Shown one piece after another: positions 16,378 to 24,657 of a stretch of DNA of 64,000 nt; within the stretch, counting starts at the first letter, position 1; each line of letters starts with the position of its first letter. The position numbers were made by a program, and so were the translations under genes. The notes beneath the pieces were generated by a model. The model searched no databases. It saw nothing but the letters and a program-made list of their open reading frames with translations, and had not been told where the DNA came from. Source of the stretch: Lachnospiraceae bacterium. Lineage in GTDB: Bacteria; Bacillota; Clostridia; Lachnospirales; Lachnospiraceae. The DNA is taken from positions 75,324 to 139,323 of the forward strand of contig SVEQ01000006.1 in NCBI GenBank assembly GCA_015057325.1. The letters are read 5' to 3'.

Positions 16378-18357
16378 ATGTTAAAAAAGAAAAAATTAAA
16401 AATGAATTTGGAAAAAAGAATAGGGTTATTGGTGTTGACGTTTGCATTGATGCTTATATTGGTTCCCGTGAATACTATTGATGCTAAAGCAGCTGTTTCA
16501 TTATCAGAAACACAGGTTGCATCATATTGTAATGGTAAAGTCGGAACTACTTATCCGGCTGGCTTATGTCTTGCTTGGGTAGCCGGTATATTCAAAGAAT
16601 TGGGGGCGGGTTCATCAAGTGCATGTTGTGCTTATACTTATGGAAAACAGCATCTGGTATCAACTTCAGCAGATAATATTCCTGTTGGAGCAGATGTGTA
16701 TTTTAGCGGAAGTAAGACAAGGTGCAGCAAGTGCGGTAATACTTGCGGACATGTTGCAATCTATGTTGGAGATGGCTATATAGTACATTCATATAGTGGG
16801 ACAATACATAAAGATAAACTATCAACTGTAATGAATTGGACGAATTACAGTTATATGGGTTGGGGTTATCACGGAAATGTAACTCTTAGCAATAGTTCTC
16901 CGGTTGTAAAAGGAGAGCAGACAATATCTAACGGAAGGTATCATATTGTAAGTAATCTTAATGAGAATATGGGATTAGATGTGGCTGGAGCAAGCAAAGC
17001 AAACGGTGCTAATATCAATCTTTACAACAATACAACGGATAATGCGCAGACATTTGATATAACGTATCTTGGTGATGGTTATTACAAGATAATCAATTCT
17101 TATTCCGGTAAAGCTGTTGATGTTAATGCCGCATCATGCGCAAGCGGCACAAACGTACATATTTATGATCAGAATGGATCAAATGCACAAAAGTGGATAA
17201 TCAAAGAAACAGGCGATAGTTATACATATAATATTATTTCTGCTTGCGGATACAAATATCTTGATGTTGTCGGAGGTTCGACGAAAAATGGTACTAATGT
17301 ACAGATATATGATGGAAACGGAACTAATGCACAAAAGTGGAAGTTCATAGCGGTTGGTAATAATACCGGTAAAACAATTGAAAACGGAGAATACCATATA
17401 GTATCTGCATTGGATAATAATAAAGGTGTGGACGTGACAGGTGCAGGTAAAGCTAATTTTACCAATATTCAATTATATTCGAATGTTAACGACAAAACAC
17501 AAACTTTTGATGTCACATATCTTGGGGATGGATATTATAAAATTATCGGAAAGTTTTCGGGTAAATCTTTGGATGTAAATGGATGTCAGACATATAAATA
17601 CAGCAATGTACAATTGTGTGAATGGAATAACAGTAATGCCCAGAAATGGATTATAAAGAAAAACGGTAATTATTACAACATTATTGCAAAAGGCAGTGGA
17701 ATGTATCTTGATGTAAATGCTGCTAATTCGGCTAATGGTACAAATATTCAGGTTTATACCGGTAATAATACTAAGGCACAAATGTGGAAATTCGTGCCTG
17801 TAATAAATGAGCAGCCTGTAACTGAAGAGAAAAAAGTGGTTGAAACTAAGCAGAAAGAAAGCAAAGCTGAGGATGAAGTAACACCTGAGCAGGAAGACAA
17901 TAAGGTTGGGGATGAGATACTATCTGAAGAGGAAGACGGCAAAGTTGCAGGTGAAGTATTGCCTGAGCAGGAGGACAATACATCAGAAATTAGTAATTAT
18001 GTGTGGGAAGATGATGAACTGGATTCTCCTGATATCATTAATGTAACAAATTCAAAGAAAAAATCGTTAAAGGTTAAAATCGAAGCTGTTGATGATGCAG
18101 ATGGTTATGAGTATACATTTGCAAAAGTAACAAACAGCTCTTTGAAAGCATTTAAGAAAGAAGTTAGAACATCAAACGGAAACAGTATATCATTTAAGGT
18201 GGCAAAGATTTTTACATCAAAATCAACCACAGTCAAATTATCAGGCCTTAAGAAGAACAAGAAATATGCAGTTGTTGTAAGAGCATATAAGGTTGTTAAT
18301 GGAGAAAAATATTACAGTGATTACTCATCTGTAAAATGCGTAAAAGTTAGAAAATAA
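16378..18357 (+). CDS. Secreted CHAP/NlpC-like amidase with ricin-type repeats and FN3-like C-terminus
   Basis: The start is set at 16378, 9 bases after AAGGAGG; an ATG at 16369 abuts the ribosome site. The 659-residue protein has a long signal peptide (to about residue 40). Residues ~45-165 form a papain-like amidase domain with a probable catalytic Cys in AGLCLAW and His in CGHVAIYVGDG; a CSKCGNTCG insert may bind metal. Two ricin B-type trefoils follow (~180-475), with repeated AQKW and LDVNGA-like motifs, suggesting glycan binding. An acidic linker with imperfect EVTPEQED repeats leads to a C-terminal FN3-like module. It probably cleaves peptidoglycan peptides or host glycan-linked targets outside the cell. 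Confidence 0.8.
   Translation: MLKKKKLKMNLEKRIGLLVLTFALMLILVPVNTIDAKAAVSLSETQVASYCNGKVGTTYPAGLCLAWVAGIFKELGAGSSSACCAYTYGKQHLVSTSADNIPVGADVYFSGSKTRCSKCGNTCGHVAIYVGDGYIVHSYSGTIHKDKLSTVMNWTNYSYMGWGYHGNVTLSNSSPVVKGEQTISNGRYHIVSNLNENMGLDVAGASKANGANINLYNNTTDNAQTFDITYLGDGYYKIINSYSGKAVDVNAASCASGTNVHIYDQNGSNAQKWIIKETGDSYTYNIISACGYKYLDVVGGSTKNGTNVQIYDGNGTNAQKWKFIAVGNNTGKTIENGEYHIVSALDNNKGVDVTGAGKANFTNIQLYSNVNDKTQTFDVTYLGDGYYKIIGKFSGKSLDVNGCQTYKYSNVQLCEWNNSNAQKWIIKKNGNYYNIIAKGSGMYLDVNAANSANGTNIQVYTGNNTKAQMWKFVPVINEQPVTEEKKVVETKQKESKAEDEVTPEQEDNKVGDEILSEEEDGKVAGEVLPEQEDNTSEISNYVWEDDELDSPDIINVTNSKKKSLKVKIEAVDDADGYEYTFAKVTNSSLKAFKKEVRTSNGNSISFKVAKIFTSKSTTVKLSGLKKNKKYAVVVRAYKVVNGEKYYSDYSSVKCVKVRK
18013..18357 (+). 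repeat. C-terminal FN3-like module, DNA copy A
   Basis: These 345 bases, ending at the stop codon, are nearly identical to 20076-20420 in the next gene, also 345 bases to its stop. The shared core encodes LKVKIEAVD, AFKKEVRTSNGNS and YYSDYSSVKCVKVRK. Such low third-base divergence implies recent duplication or gene conversion. Confidence 0.9.
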
Positions 18358-18368
18358 TTACAAAATAA

Positions 18369-18449
18369 TTGTCAACATTTACAATTTGAATATTTGTAGT
18401 CCAAGACCATGTACTATGTATCCATAAGGAAACATTGTACATGGTTTTT
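18369..18449 (+). promoter_or_regulatory. Leader element copy 2: conserved motif plus terminator-like hairpin
   Basis: TTGTCAACATTTACAATTT at 18369-18387 is identical to copy 1. The hairpin starts 36-37 bases downstream: ACCATGTAC-T-ATGT (18406-18419) pairs with ACAT-T-GTACATGGT (18432-18445), with one internal mismatch, then a T-run. The loop shares ATAAGGA with copy 1. The arms differ from copy 1 at paired positions while remaining complementary. Confidence 0.6.
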
Positions 18450-18473
18450 ATATTACTAAGGAGGATGATTAAA

Positions 18474-20420
18474 ATGATAAAAGATGTAAAAAGGACTGTT
18501 GGTACAATAATGCTGGCGATTATGATGGTGATGCTTTGTCCATGTATGTTTGCTAAGGAGGTAAAAGCTGCATCATATGATGCAAATAAGGCGTTGCAGT
18601 ATGCAAAAGATCATTGGAATGACGGAAACGGATTATGTGCGGAGTTTGTATCGAATTGCGTTCGTGCCGGTGGACTTGGTATTGGTGTAGAAAGAGGAAC
18701 CGGTGGATGTGCCAATGCAGTAAGCAATGCATCAGGTGTTCCGATGGTTGATTTGAAATTGGATAGTCGTGGTTATGCGACATCTGCATTGGACGGCAAT
18801 ATTCTTTCAGCCGGTGATGTGGTGTTTCAATATTGTTATACACATTCTATTGGACCTCATATTATGATATGTGGAGGCTACGATTCAGAAGGCGTAGCAA
18901 CATTCTACGCACACAATGGTGCGATGAATAACAGCAGATATAATTTGTCACGCAATACGGCGTATCAGCATACAACATCATGCAATATGGGTGCAAAAGT
19001 AATTCATATAAGCAATATAGGTCAGAAACCAATAGGTGATGTCAATCAGATAAATGCAACTTCGGACGGAAAGGTTCATGTCAGAGGTTGGGCATTTGAT
19101 CCTGATTCAACTTCAACTAATATTCAGGTTCACATATATGTTGGTGGTCCGGCAGGAACAAAGGATGCTGATGTGGTTGGAATTGTAGCAAAAACATCAC
19201 GACCAGATGTGGATAATGTTTATCATTCGGGTTCAAATCATGGTTTTGATTACAATTTTGCCACTAAAAAGACAGGAAAGCAGCCTGTATACATTTATGC
19301 GATTAATGTTGGTGGCGGAAACGAAAACCCATTGATAGGACAGGGAACAGTAGATATTCCGGCAACAGCCCATTATCCCAAGTTTGAAATTGAAGAGCTT
19401 TATGTAACCGACAAAGGTAAGCTTAGAATTAAGGGGTGGACCTATGACCCTGATGACACATCAAAATCCCTTGATTATCATGTGTATATTGGTGGAGATT
19501 GTTCAACATTTAAAACTACAGAATGTTCGTCACATAAAGCTGATGCAGTAAGAACGGATATTGCTCAAAAGTATAATGTGGGAGAAAAACATGGTATAGA
19601 TATTGAGCTGGATGTTAAAAGTGAAGGAAGTCAGACAGTATATTTATATGCAATTAATATAGGAGCGGGAAATATCAATCCGGAAATGAAGAAGGCAACA
19701 CTCGTTTTTCCCAAAAAGAGTGATGTGTGTGATCATGAGTTTACAAAATATGTATCAAATAATGATATGACATGCGGAAAGAATGGTACTAAAACAGCAG
19801 TATGTGATAAATGCCATGAGAAGACGGATACAATAGTTGATAAGAACAGCGCAACAGGAAATCACACATGGGATGAGGGAACAGTTGTTAAAGAAGCAAC
19901 ATATGATGAAAAAGGAATTATAGAGTACAGGTGTAAAGAGTGTGGAGCAATAAAACGCGCAGAAATACCGATGCTTGAAAAGACTACGGATGATAATGCA
20001 AATATCAAAAAGAATGTAGAAACTGAGAGTGAACAACCTGTAAGTGGTTCAGACTTGGTATGGTCAGAAGATGTTGATGAACTGGATTCGCCTGATATCA
20101 TTAAAGTGAAGAATGTAAAGAAAAAATCGTTAAAGGTTAAAATCGAAGCTGTTGATCATGCAGATGGTTATGAGTATACATTTGCAAAAGTGACAAACAG
20201 CTCTTTGAAAGCATTTAAGAAAGAAGTCAGAACATCAAACGGAAACAGTATATTATTTAAGAGTGCAAAGACTTTTACATCAAAATCAACCACAGTAAAA
20301 TTACAAGGCCTTAAGAAGAACAAAGAATATGCAGTTGCAGTAAGAGCATATAAGGTTGTTGATGGAGAAAAATATTACAGTGATTACTCATCTGTAAAAT
20401 GCGTAAAAGTTAGAAAATAA
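18474..20420 (+). CDS. Secreted amidase-like protein with Ig-like repeats and FN3-like C-terminus
   Basis: The ATG at 18474 follows AAGGAGG by 9 bases. The 648-residue protein has a signal peptide (to about residue 33, KEVKAAS). Residues ~35-180 resemble amidase_6/CHAP folds: AxxYAKDHW, then LCAEFVSNCVRAGG with the probable catalytic Cys, then a His in GPHIMICGG. Two ~105-residue beta repeats follow, each with VHVRGWAFDPD or LRIKGWTYDPD and VYLYAIN, resembling surface Ig-like modules. Next come Cys/His-rich segments (CDKCHEK, CKECGA) and the C-terminal module shared with the upstream protein. It is probably a cell-wall or glycoprotein hydrolase. Confidence 0.78.
   Translation: MIKDVKRTVGTIMLAIMMVMLCPCMFAKEVKAASYDANKALQYAKDHWNDGNGLCAEFVSNCVRAGGLGIGVERGTGGCANAVSNASGVPMVDLKLDSRGYATSALDGNILSAGDVVFQYCYTHSIGPHIMICGGYDSEGVATFYAHNGAMNNSRYNLSRNTAYQHTTSCNMGAKVIHISNIGQKPIGDVNQINATSDGKVHVRGWAFDPDSTSTNIQVHIYVGGPAGTKDADVVGIVAKTSRPDVDNVYHSGSNHGFDYNFATKKTGKQPVYIYAINVGGGNENPLIGQGTVDIPATAHYPKFEIEELYVTDKGKLRIKGWTYDPDDTSKSLDYHVYIGGDCSTFKTTECSSHKADAVRTDIAQKYNVGEKHGIDIELDVKSEGSQTVYLYAINIGAGNINPEMKKATLVFPKKSDVCDHEFTKYVSNNDMTCGKNGTKTAVCDKCHEKTDTIVDKNSATGNHTWDEGTVVKEATYDEKGIIEYRCKECGAIKRAEIPMLEKTTDDNANIKKNVETESEQPVSGSDLVWSEDVDELDSPDIIKVKNVKKKSLKVKIEAVDHADGYEYTFAKVTNSSLKAFKKEVRTSNGNSILFKSAKTFTSKSTTVKLQGLKKNKEYAVAVRAYKVVDGEKYYSDYSSVKCVKVRK
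20076..20420 (+). repeat. C-terminal FN3-like module, DNA copy B
   Basis: Near-identical partner of 18013-18357. Most differences are single scattered bases (for example GATGAT to GATCAT), and the copies have equal length and end at the same stop codon position. Confidence 0.9.
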
Positions 20421-20476
20421 TTCCCAAAAACTAATTGATTAACCGATTAAACCAATCTACAAAATTTACATTTTCC

Positions 20477-20555
20477 TTGTCAAATTTTACAACTTAATCA
20501 TTAGAAAACAAGAAACGTGTATGATGAAACCAAGAAACAAAGTCATACACGTTTT
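20477..20555 (+). promoter_or_regulatory. Leader element copy 3: diverged motif plus terminator-like hairpin
   Basis: TTGTCAAATTTTACAACTT at 20477-20495 keeps the TTGTCAA-NN-TTTACAA dyad. A 12-bp perfect stem follows 36 bases from the motif start: AAACGTGTATGA (20513-20524) and TCATACACGTTT (20543-20554), 18-base loop, then TTG. The stem sequence differs from copies 1 and 2, but position and pairing are kept. AAGGAGGATGAGG-N3-ATG follows, as in copy 1. Confidence 0.55.
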
Positions 20556-20595
20556 GCTTTGATTATAGCAAAAAAGATTAAGGAGGATGAGGACT

Positions 20596-22566
20596 ATGTT
20601 AGGAAAGATGTTTAAAAGAAATGTTGCAATTTTTATGTCGGCAATGATGATTGTGGGTTTGGTGAATGTGTCACCAATAAGTGCACAGGCGGCAGAGAAG
20701 TTAGTTAAGAAATTATCAGTGTCAAAGGCTTGTGTTGAGATTGAAGAGGGTGAAAGCGATAAAGTAAAATATCAGATTAAAGCAGACGGAGATGCAAGTA
20801 AGAAAGTGACAGTTAAGGTTGCCGACAAAGCAGTGGCATCGGTTAAAAAATCTTCCGGTAAGATTATTATTACCGGAAAAAGTGAAGGAGAAACCACGGT
20901 TACAATTGCAACAAAAGCAAAAAACAAGAAAGGAAAAAGACTTGCAAAAAAGATCAGGGTTATAGTCGAAAACGATGATTTTGATGAGTCAGAACTTGAC
21001 TATAGTGATGACGAAGACGTGGTAAATGAAAATACACAGCAAACCACAAATACACAGATACCAATAAAAGAAACGAGACAGGAAACTACCACTGAAGAAG
21101 TATCCAAAATAACAGAAGTATCAACCGAAACAATAAATGAGACAACTGAAGTGCCGACAGTAGAAGTTGTTAAGGAAGAGGTTGTTCCGTCAATATCATA
21201 TCAGGCACATATACAAACTAATGGATGGATTGCAACTGTAAAGGACGGTGCAACAGCCGGAAGTACAGGTCAGAGCAAACGTTTAGAAGGAATAAAAATA
21301 GTATTAAATGATCAAAATGGAAACAGCATGATTACTTACCGAGCTCATGTACAAGGACCGGGATGGCAGGATTGGAAGAAATCAGGAGAACTTGCAGGTA
21401 CGGAAAAAGCTTCAAAACGTATGGAAGGAATTATGATTAAACTTACTGGCGAGTATGCTGAAAAATATGATGTTTATTACAGAGCACATGTTGCACATTT
21501 TGGCTGGCTTGGCTGGGCAAAGAATGGTGAACTTGCAGGTTCGGAATGCATCTCGTTAGCTATGGAAGCAATTCAGATAAAACTTGTAAAAAAAGGTGAA
21601 TCATTTAATGCCGGAGGAAAAGCCGCAATAGTTAAACCTAAATTGACATATCAGGCACACTGCCAGGATTATGGTTGGAGACCAACAGTCGGTGAAGGGT
21701 CTACAGCAGGAACAACAGGTGAGTCAAGACGTCTTGAGGGCTTGAAGATTGATCTTTTAAATCTTGATGGCAGCAACGGAATTGAATATCGTGCACATAT
21801 CCAGGGACCAGGTTGGCAGGATTGGAAAAAGTCAGGTGAACTTGCAGGTACAGAGAATGCGGCAAAACGAATGGAAGCAATCCAGATAAAACTTAAGGGT
21901 GATTTGGCAAACTATTTCGACATTTATTATAGAATGCACGTTGAAGGTTACGGTTGGCTTGGCTGGGCGAAGAATGGTGAAGTGGCAGGAACTACAGGAT
22001 GTAGTGCAAGAGCAGAAGCTATTGAAATTGTCCTTACATACAAAGAAAAGGATTTTGACTGCGGTGGTGCGGCTTATCATGATACAAAGAAAACGGATTC
22101 TGCTAGTAGTAAAGCGGAAGTATTGGTTAATCTTGCAGCATCGCAGGTTGGCTATTACGAGAAAGCCACTAATTCAAATCTTGATGATTTTACAGCGAAC
22201 AGGGGATCTAATAACTATAATAAGTATGCACGAGATATAGGTGTTGCTAACGGTCAGGCATGGTGTGCAACATTTGTATGGTGGCTTATGAGAACGGCCG
22301 GAGTATCTGAAGGTGCTTATCCTGCTAGGACAACAGCGACAAGAGATTGGTTTAACGATAGAGGCTTGTATAGAGCAAGAGGAACATATACACCAAAGCC
22401 GGGAGATTATATCGTGTTTGAAAATGTGTCTCACTGCGGAATTGTTGAATCTGTTTCCGGAGGTTATGTTACAACCATAGAGGGCAACAGTAGCGATCAG
22501 GTGAAGAGAAACAGATATTCGTTAGATAATTCAAGGATTTTAGGATACGGCATAATCAATTACTAA
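20596..22566 (+). CDS. Secreted ChW-repeat protein with C-terminal CHAP amidase domain
   Basis: The start at 20596 is 9 bases from AAGGAGG. The 656-residue protein has a signal peptide (to about AQAAEK), then a Big-like beta domain (~35-130) and a Thr/Glu-rich linker. Six Clostridial hydrophobic W (ChW) repeats lie in two triplets (~200-335 and ~350-490), each with GWxxWxKxGExAG and a KRMEGIxIKL end. The C-terminal ~150 residues are a CHAP domain with the catalytic Cys in GQAWCATFVWW and His in VSHCGIVES. ChW repeats bind cell surface or glycan partners in clostridia. Role: peptidoglycan remodelling or cell separation. Confidence 0.88.
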   Translation: MLGKMFKRNVAIFMSAMMIVGLVNVSPISAQAAEKLVKKLSVSKACVEIEEGESDKVKYQIKADGDASKKVTVKVADKAVASVKKSSGKIIITGKSEGETTVTIATKAKNKKGKRLAKKIRVIVENDDFDESELDYSDDEDVVNENTQQTTNTQIPIKETRQETTTEEVSKITEVSTETINETTEVPTVEVVKEEVVPSISYQAHIQTNGWIATVKDGATAGSTGQSKRLEGIKIVLNDQNGNSMITYRAHVQGPGWQDWKKSGELAGTEKASKRMEGIMIKLTGEYAEKYDVYYRAHVAHFGWLGWAKNGELAGSECISLAMEAIQIKLVKKGESFNAGGKAAIVKPKLTYQAHCQDYGWRPTVGEGSTAGTTGESRRLEGLKIDLLNLDGSNGIEYRAHIQGPGWQDWKKSGELAGTENAAKRMEAIQIKLKGDLANYFDIYYRMHVEGYGWLGWAKNGEVAGTTGCSARAEAIEIVLTYKEKDFDCGGAAYHDTKKTDSASSKAEVLVNLAASQVGYYEKATNSNLDDFTANRGSNNYNKYARDIGVANGQAWCATFVWWLMRTAGVSEGAYPARTTATRDWFNDRGLYRARGTYTPKPGDYIVFENVSHCGIVESVSGGYVTTIEGNSSDQVKRNRYSLDNSRILGYGIINY

Positions 22567-22601
22567 TGACTTTAAGCGGTTAAAATGGAATGATCAGGAC
22601 A

Positions 22602-22649
22602 TTGAAACCTCCCAACGTCTATGCTACAATTATAGATGTTGGGAGGTTT
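22602..22649 (+). promoter_or_regulatory. Promoter embedded in an 18-bp hairpin that covers the next ribosome site
   Basis: TTGAAA (22602-22607), a 17-base spacer and TACAAT (22625-22630) form a good sigma-A promoter; transcription should begin near 22637. The same DNA holds an 18-bp inverted repeat (22605-22622 with 22632-22649, one G-U pair), whose right arm contains the GGGAGG ribosome site at 22641. Transcripts read through from upstream would fold and hide that site, whereas transcripts starting at ~22637 lack the left arm and leave it free. Confidence 0.7.
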
Positions 22650-22654
22650 TGTCT

Positions 22655-23542
22655 ATGAGGAGAAGAGTTTTTACTATATTTTTGGCTTTTTTGTTGATTC
22701 TTGGATCGTCGCAAAATAGCGTTTCAGCCAAGAAAAAGACAGACTATAATAAGTATTCCAATACGAAGAGTGGTTTTGGACTTAGTCTTAATAAAGAACA
22801 TAAAAAACCGGGTTGCTCGATAGCGCAGGGTGTTACAAAACTCTCGGATTACAATGCTTATTATTGTGATACGAAATCCGCAAAGAAGAAAAAGAAGATA
22901 ATTTATCTCACATTTGATTGTGGTTATGAGAACGGTAATACCAAGACGATACTCAAGATTTTGAAGAAGAACAAAGTCAAGGCGATTTTCTTTGTGACCG
23001 AGCCTTATATAAAACAGAATCCTAAACTTGTCAAGAGAATGAAAAAGGAAGGGCATCTCGTGGGTAACCACACCTGCACTCATCCACAACTTCCGACAAA
23101 ATCTGTTTCACAGATTAAGAAAGAAGTTAAACAATGCGAGAAAACCATGAAGGAGCTTACAGGATATTCCATGGATAAATATATTCGTCCTCCGCAGGGC
23201 AGTTATAGTGAACGAACACTTAAAGTTCTTCAGGATATGGGATATGCAACTATGTTTTGGAGTCTTGCTTGGAAGGACTGGGAACCGTCTAACCAACCTG
23301 GAAAATCAACCGTGGTTAATATGTTTAAAACTTATCATCACCCGGGCATGATGCCACTTATACATGTGATTTCAAAGTCTGATACAGAGGCGTTGCCGGA
23401 GATAATTAAGTATATGAAGGACAAGGGGTATAAGTTTGGTGAAGTGTCGGATTTTGTCAAGTTGCCGGGACAAACAAAGAAGTCAAAGAATAAAGATAAG
23501 ATCACTAAGAAGATAACAACAAGTAATAAAGATAAGAAGTAA
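22655..23542 (+). CDS. pdaA: PdaA-like polysaccharide deacetylase (CE4 family)
   Basis: The ATG at 22655 is 8 bases after GGGAGG. The 295-residue protein has a signal peptide (to ~residue 25, SVSAKKK) and a NodB/CE4 domain at ~80-265. The motifs are [11 protein letters not shown] (catalytic and metal Asp), GNHTCTHP (metal His pair), RPPQGSYS and LIHVIS near the end. PdaA enzymes deacetylate N-acetylmuramic acid on the way to muramic delta-lactam of spore cortex; related enzymes act on vegetative wall. The Lys-rich C-terminal tail is unusual but matches the basic wall-binding ends of neighbouring proteins. Its nearness to a Spo0E-like gene is compatible with a sporulation role. Confidence 0.85.
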   Translation: MRRRVFTIFLAFLLILGSSQNSVSAKKKTDYNKYSNTKSGFGLSLNKEHKKPGCSIAQGVTKLSDYNAYYCDTKSAKKKKKIIYLTFDCGYENGNTKTILKILKKNKVKAIFFVTEPYIKQNPKLVKRMKKEGHLVGNHTCTHPQLPTKSVSQIKKEVKQCEKTMKELTGYSMDKYIRPPQGSYSERTLKVLQDMGYATMFWSLAWKDWEPSNQPGKSTVVNMFKTYHHPGMMPLIHVISKSDTEALPEIIKYMKDKGYKFGEVSDFVKLPGQTKKSKNKDKITKKITTSNKDKK

Positions 23543-23555
23543 AAGAGGAAGAAAA

Positions 23556-24002
23556 ATGAGATTTGTAATACAACGTGTGAAAGAAGCATCAGTAACAATA
23601 GACGGTAACAAAGTGGCAGAAATAGGAAAAGGTTTCCTTGTTCTAATAGGAGTGGAGGATGCCGATACCAAAGAGATAGCTGATAAGATGGTGAAAAAAC
23701 TGGTTGGGATGAGAATATTTGATGATGCGGAAGGTAAGACCAATCTTTCGCTAGAAAATGTTGACGGACAGTTATTGTTGGTTTCGCAGTTTACCTTATA
23801 CGCAGATTGTAAGAAGGGTAATCGTCCTTCCTTTATAAGAGCAGGAAAGCCTGATTTTGCTAATGATATGTATGAGTACATTATTAGTAAGTGTAAGGAA
23901 CAGGTTCCGGTTGTCAAGACAGGTGAGTTTGGAGCGGACATGAAAGTTGCACTTCTTAATGATGGACCATTTACAATAATCTTAGACAGCGACGATTTAT
24001 AG
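23556..24002 (+). CDS. dtd: D-aminoacyl-tRNA deacylase
   Basis: A 148-residue protein of exactly the family length. It starts with the hallmark [13 protein letters not shown] and has SQFTLYAD and a C-terminal NDGPFT (usual form NxGPVT). DTD removes D-amino acids and glycine mischarged onto tRNA. It lies 13 bases after the deacetylase gene and probably shares its transcript. A strong bidirectional terminator follows. Confidence 0.96.
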   Translation: MRFVIQRVKEASVTIDGNKVAEIGKGFLVLIGVEDADTKEIADKMVKKLVGMRIFDDAEGKTNLSLENVDGQLLLVSQFTLYADCKKGNRPSFIRAGKPDFANDMYEYIISKCKEQVPVVKTGEFGADMKVALLNDGPFTIILDSDDL

Positions 24003-24017
24003 ACAATATCGTACATG

Positions 24018-24053
24018 AAAAAAGACTTTGACATTAATTGTCAAAGTCTTTTT
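24018..24053. terminator. Bidirectional intrinsic terminator between convergent genes
   Basis: GACTTTGAC (24024-24032) pairs with GTCAAAGTC (24040-24048). An A-run precedes and a T-run follows, so it can stop both dtd and the convergent Spo0E-like gene. Confidence 0.9.
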
Positions 24054-24071
24054 ATCATTTGTAACCCACTG

Positions 24072-24284
24072 TTACATGCCTATGGCTTCAATCCTTGATA
24101 ATTCGTCGTTGATTTTGTCGAACACACCAATATGCTCGTTCAAACTCTTGCAAATTATGACCAGCTTAGGACAGTTGATTCTTCTGCCGGAGTCAATGAT
24201 GTCTGATAAGGTTTTTCTGCATCTGGCAATCTGTCGGCCTTCGGCTTCTAGCTGCTGTAACAGCATCTCTTCACGTTCTTCCAT
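24072..24284 (-). CDS. Spo0E-like small regulator (tentative)
   Basis: The start at 24284 (complement) is chosen for the AAGGAGG 7 bases upstream; a longer frame runs back to 24380. The 70-residue product is helical: a Glu-rich first helix, then CRKTLSDIIDSGRRI and ICKSLNEHIGVFDKI. The two-helix length and the spacing of the second helix resemble Spo0E-type aspartyl-phosphate phosphatases (SQELDxxI), with KSLNEHI in that place. The catalytic Asp appears as Asn, so activity is doubtful. Several Spo0A-box-like sites lie just upstream, which supports a link to the Spo0A phosphorelay. Confidence 0.45.
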   Translation of the reverse strand: MEEREEMLLQQLEAEGRQIARCRKTLSDIIDSGRRINCPKLVIICKSLNEHIGVFDKINDELSRIEAIGM

Positions 24285-24329
24285 AGTTTTTTCCTCCTTG
24301 CGTATTTTGGCACAACGCCTTTTCTTGTA

Positions 24330-24482
24330 TGTCGACATTGATATCGTACCATATATTGTGTAAATGTGAGCTGCTATCATGTGTCATTTTTGTACCGGTT
24401 TCGACAAGAAACACCGTTTTGCAGTTAATAAGTCGACAGAAATATCATTTATATAAGGAAGTATTATGTCGGAAATGTCGAT
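24330..24482. promoter_or_regulatory. Cluster of five Spo0A-box-like heptamers
   Basis: The Spo0A box is TGTCGAA. One perfect copy is on the minus strand at 24400-24406 (TTCGACA). One-mismatch copies lie at 24330-24336 (TGTCGAC), 24432-24438 (GTCGACA, minus), 24467-24473 (TGTCGGA) and 24476-24482 (TGTCGAT). They fill the gap between the divergent Spo0E-like and aldo/keto reductase genes. The 373-base gap also holds the promoter at 24493 and a short reading frame at 24566. Confidence 0.5.
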
Positions 24483-24492
24483 AAAAAGTTGC

Positions 24493-24521
24493 TTGTTAAG
24501 GAGTGTAGTATAGGGTATAAT
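24493..24521 (+). promoter_or_regulatory. Sigma-A promoter for the aldo/keto reductase unit
   Basis: TTGTTA (24493-24498), 17-base spacer, perfect TATAAT (24516-24521). A stem GTAGTTT/AAACTAC (24526-24532 with 24544-24550) starts at the expected transcription start. Confidence 0.7.
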
Positions 24522-24565
24522 TAATGTAGTTTTTTCAACAGTTAAACTACGGTAGGGATAGCATT

Positions 24566-24640
24566 ATGAATATTTGGCATGATATCGATGAGATTAAGCG
24601 TTTCTTTAGTGTGTACTTGGACGCTAGGTTTATTTTTTAA
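24566..24640 (+). CDS. 24-codon leader ORF or remnant of an inorganic pyrophosphatase start
   Basis: An ATG 7 bases after GGTAGGGA opens a 24-residue frame beginning MNIWHDID. That start matches what I recall of clostridial soluble inorganic pyrophosphatases (MNIWHDI...), but the rest ([16 protein letters not shown]) does not. It lies between the promoter at 24493 and the aldo/keto reductase gene. It may be a degraded gene start or a translated leader peptide. Confidence 0.35.
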   Translation: MNIWHDIDEIKRFFSVYLDARFIF

Positions 24641-24657
24641 ACGAAAGGAGAAAGCGT

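Noticed and set aside
16276-20495. WalR-type direct repeats in the hydrolase leaders
   Set aside because: WalR boxes are two TGTWAH hexamers five bases apart; only one such hexamer per leader fits, and the second is not at the required spacing. The dyad description fits better.
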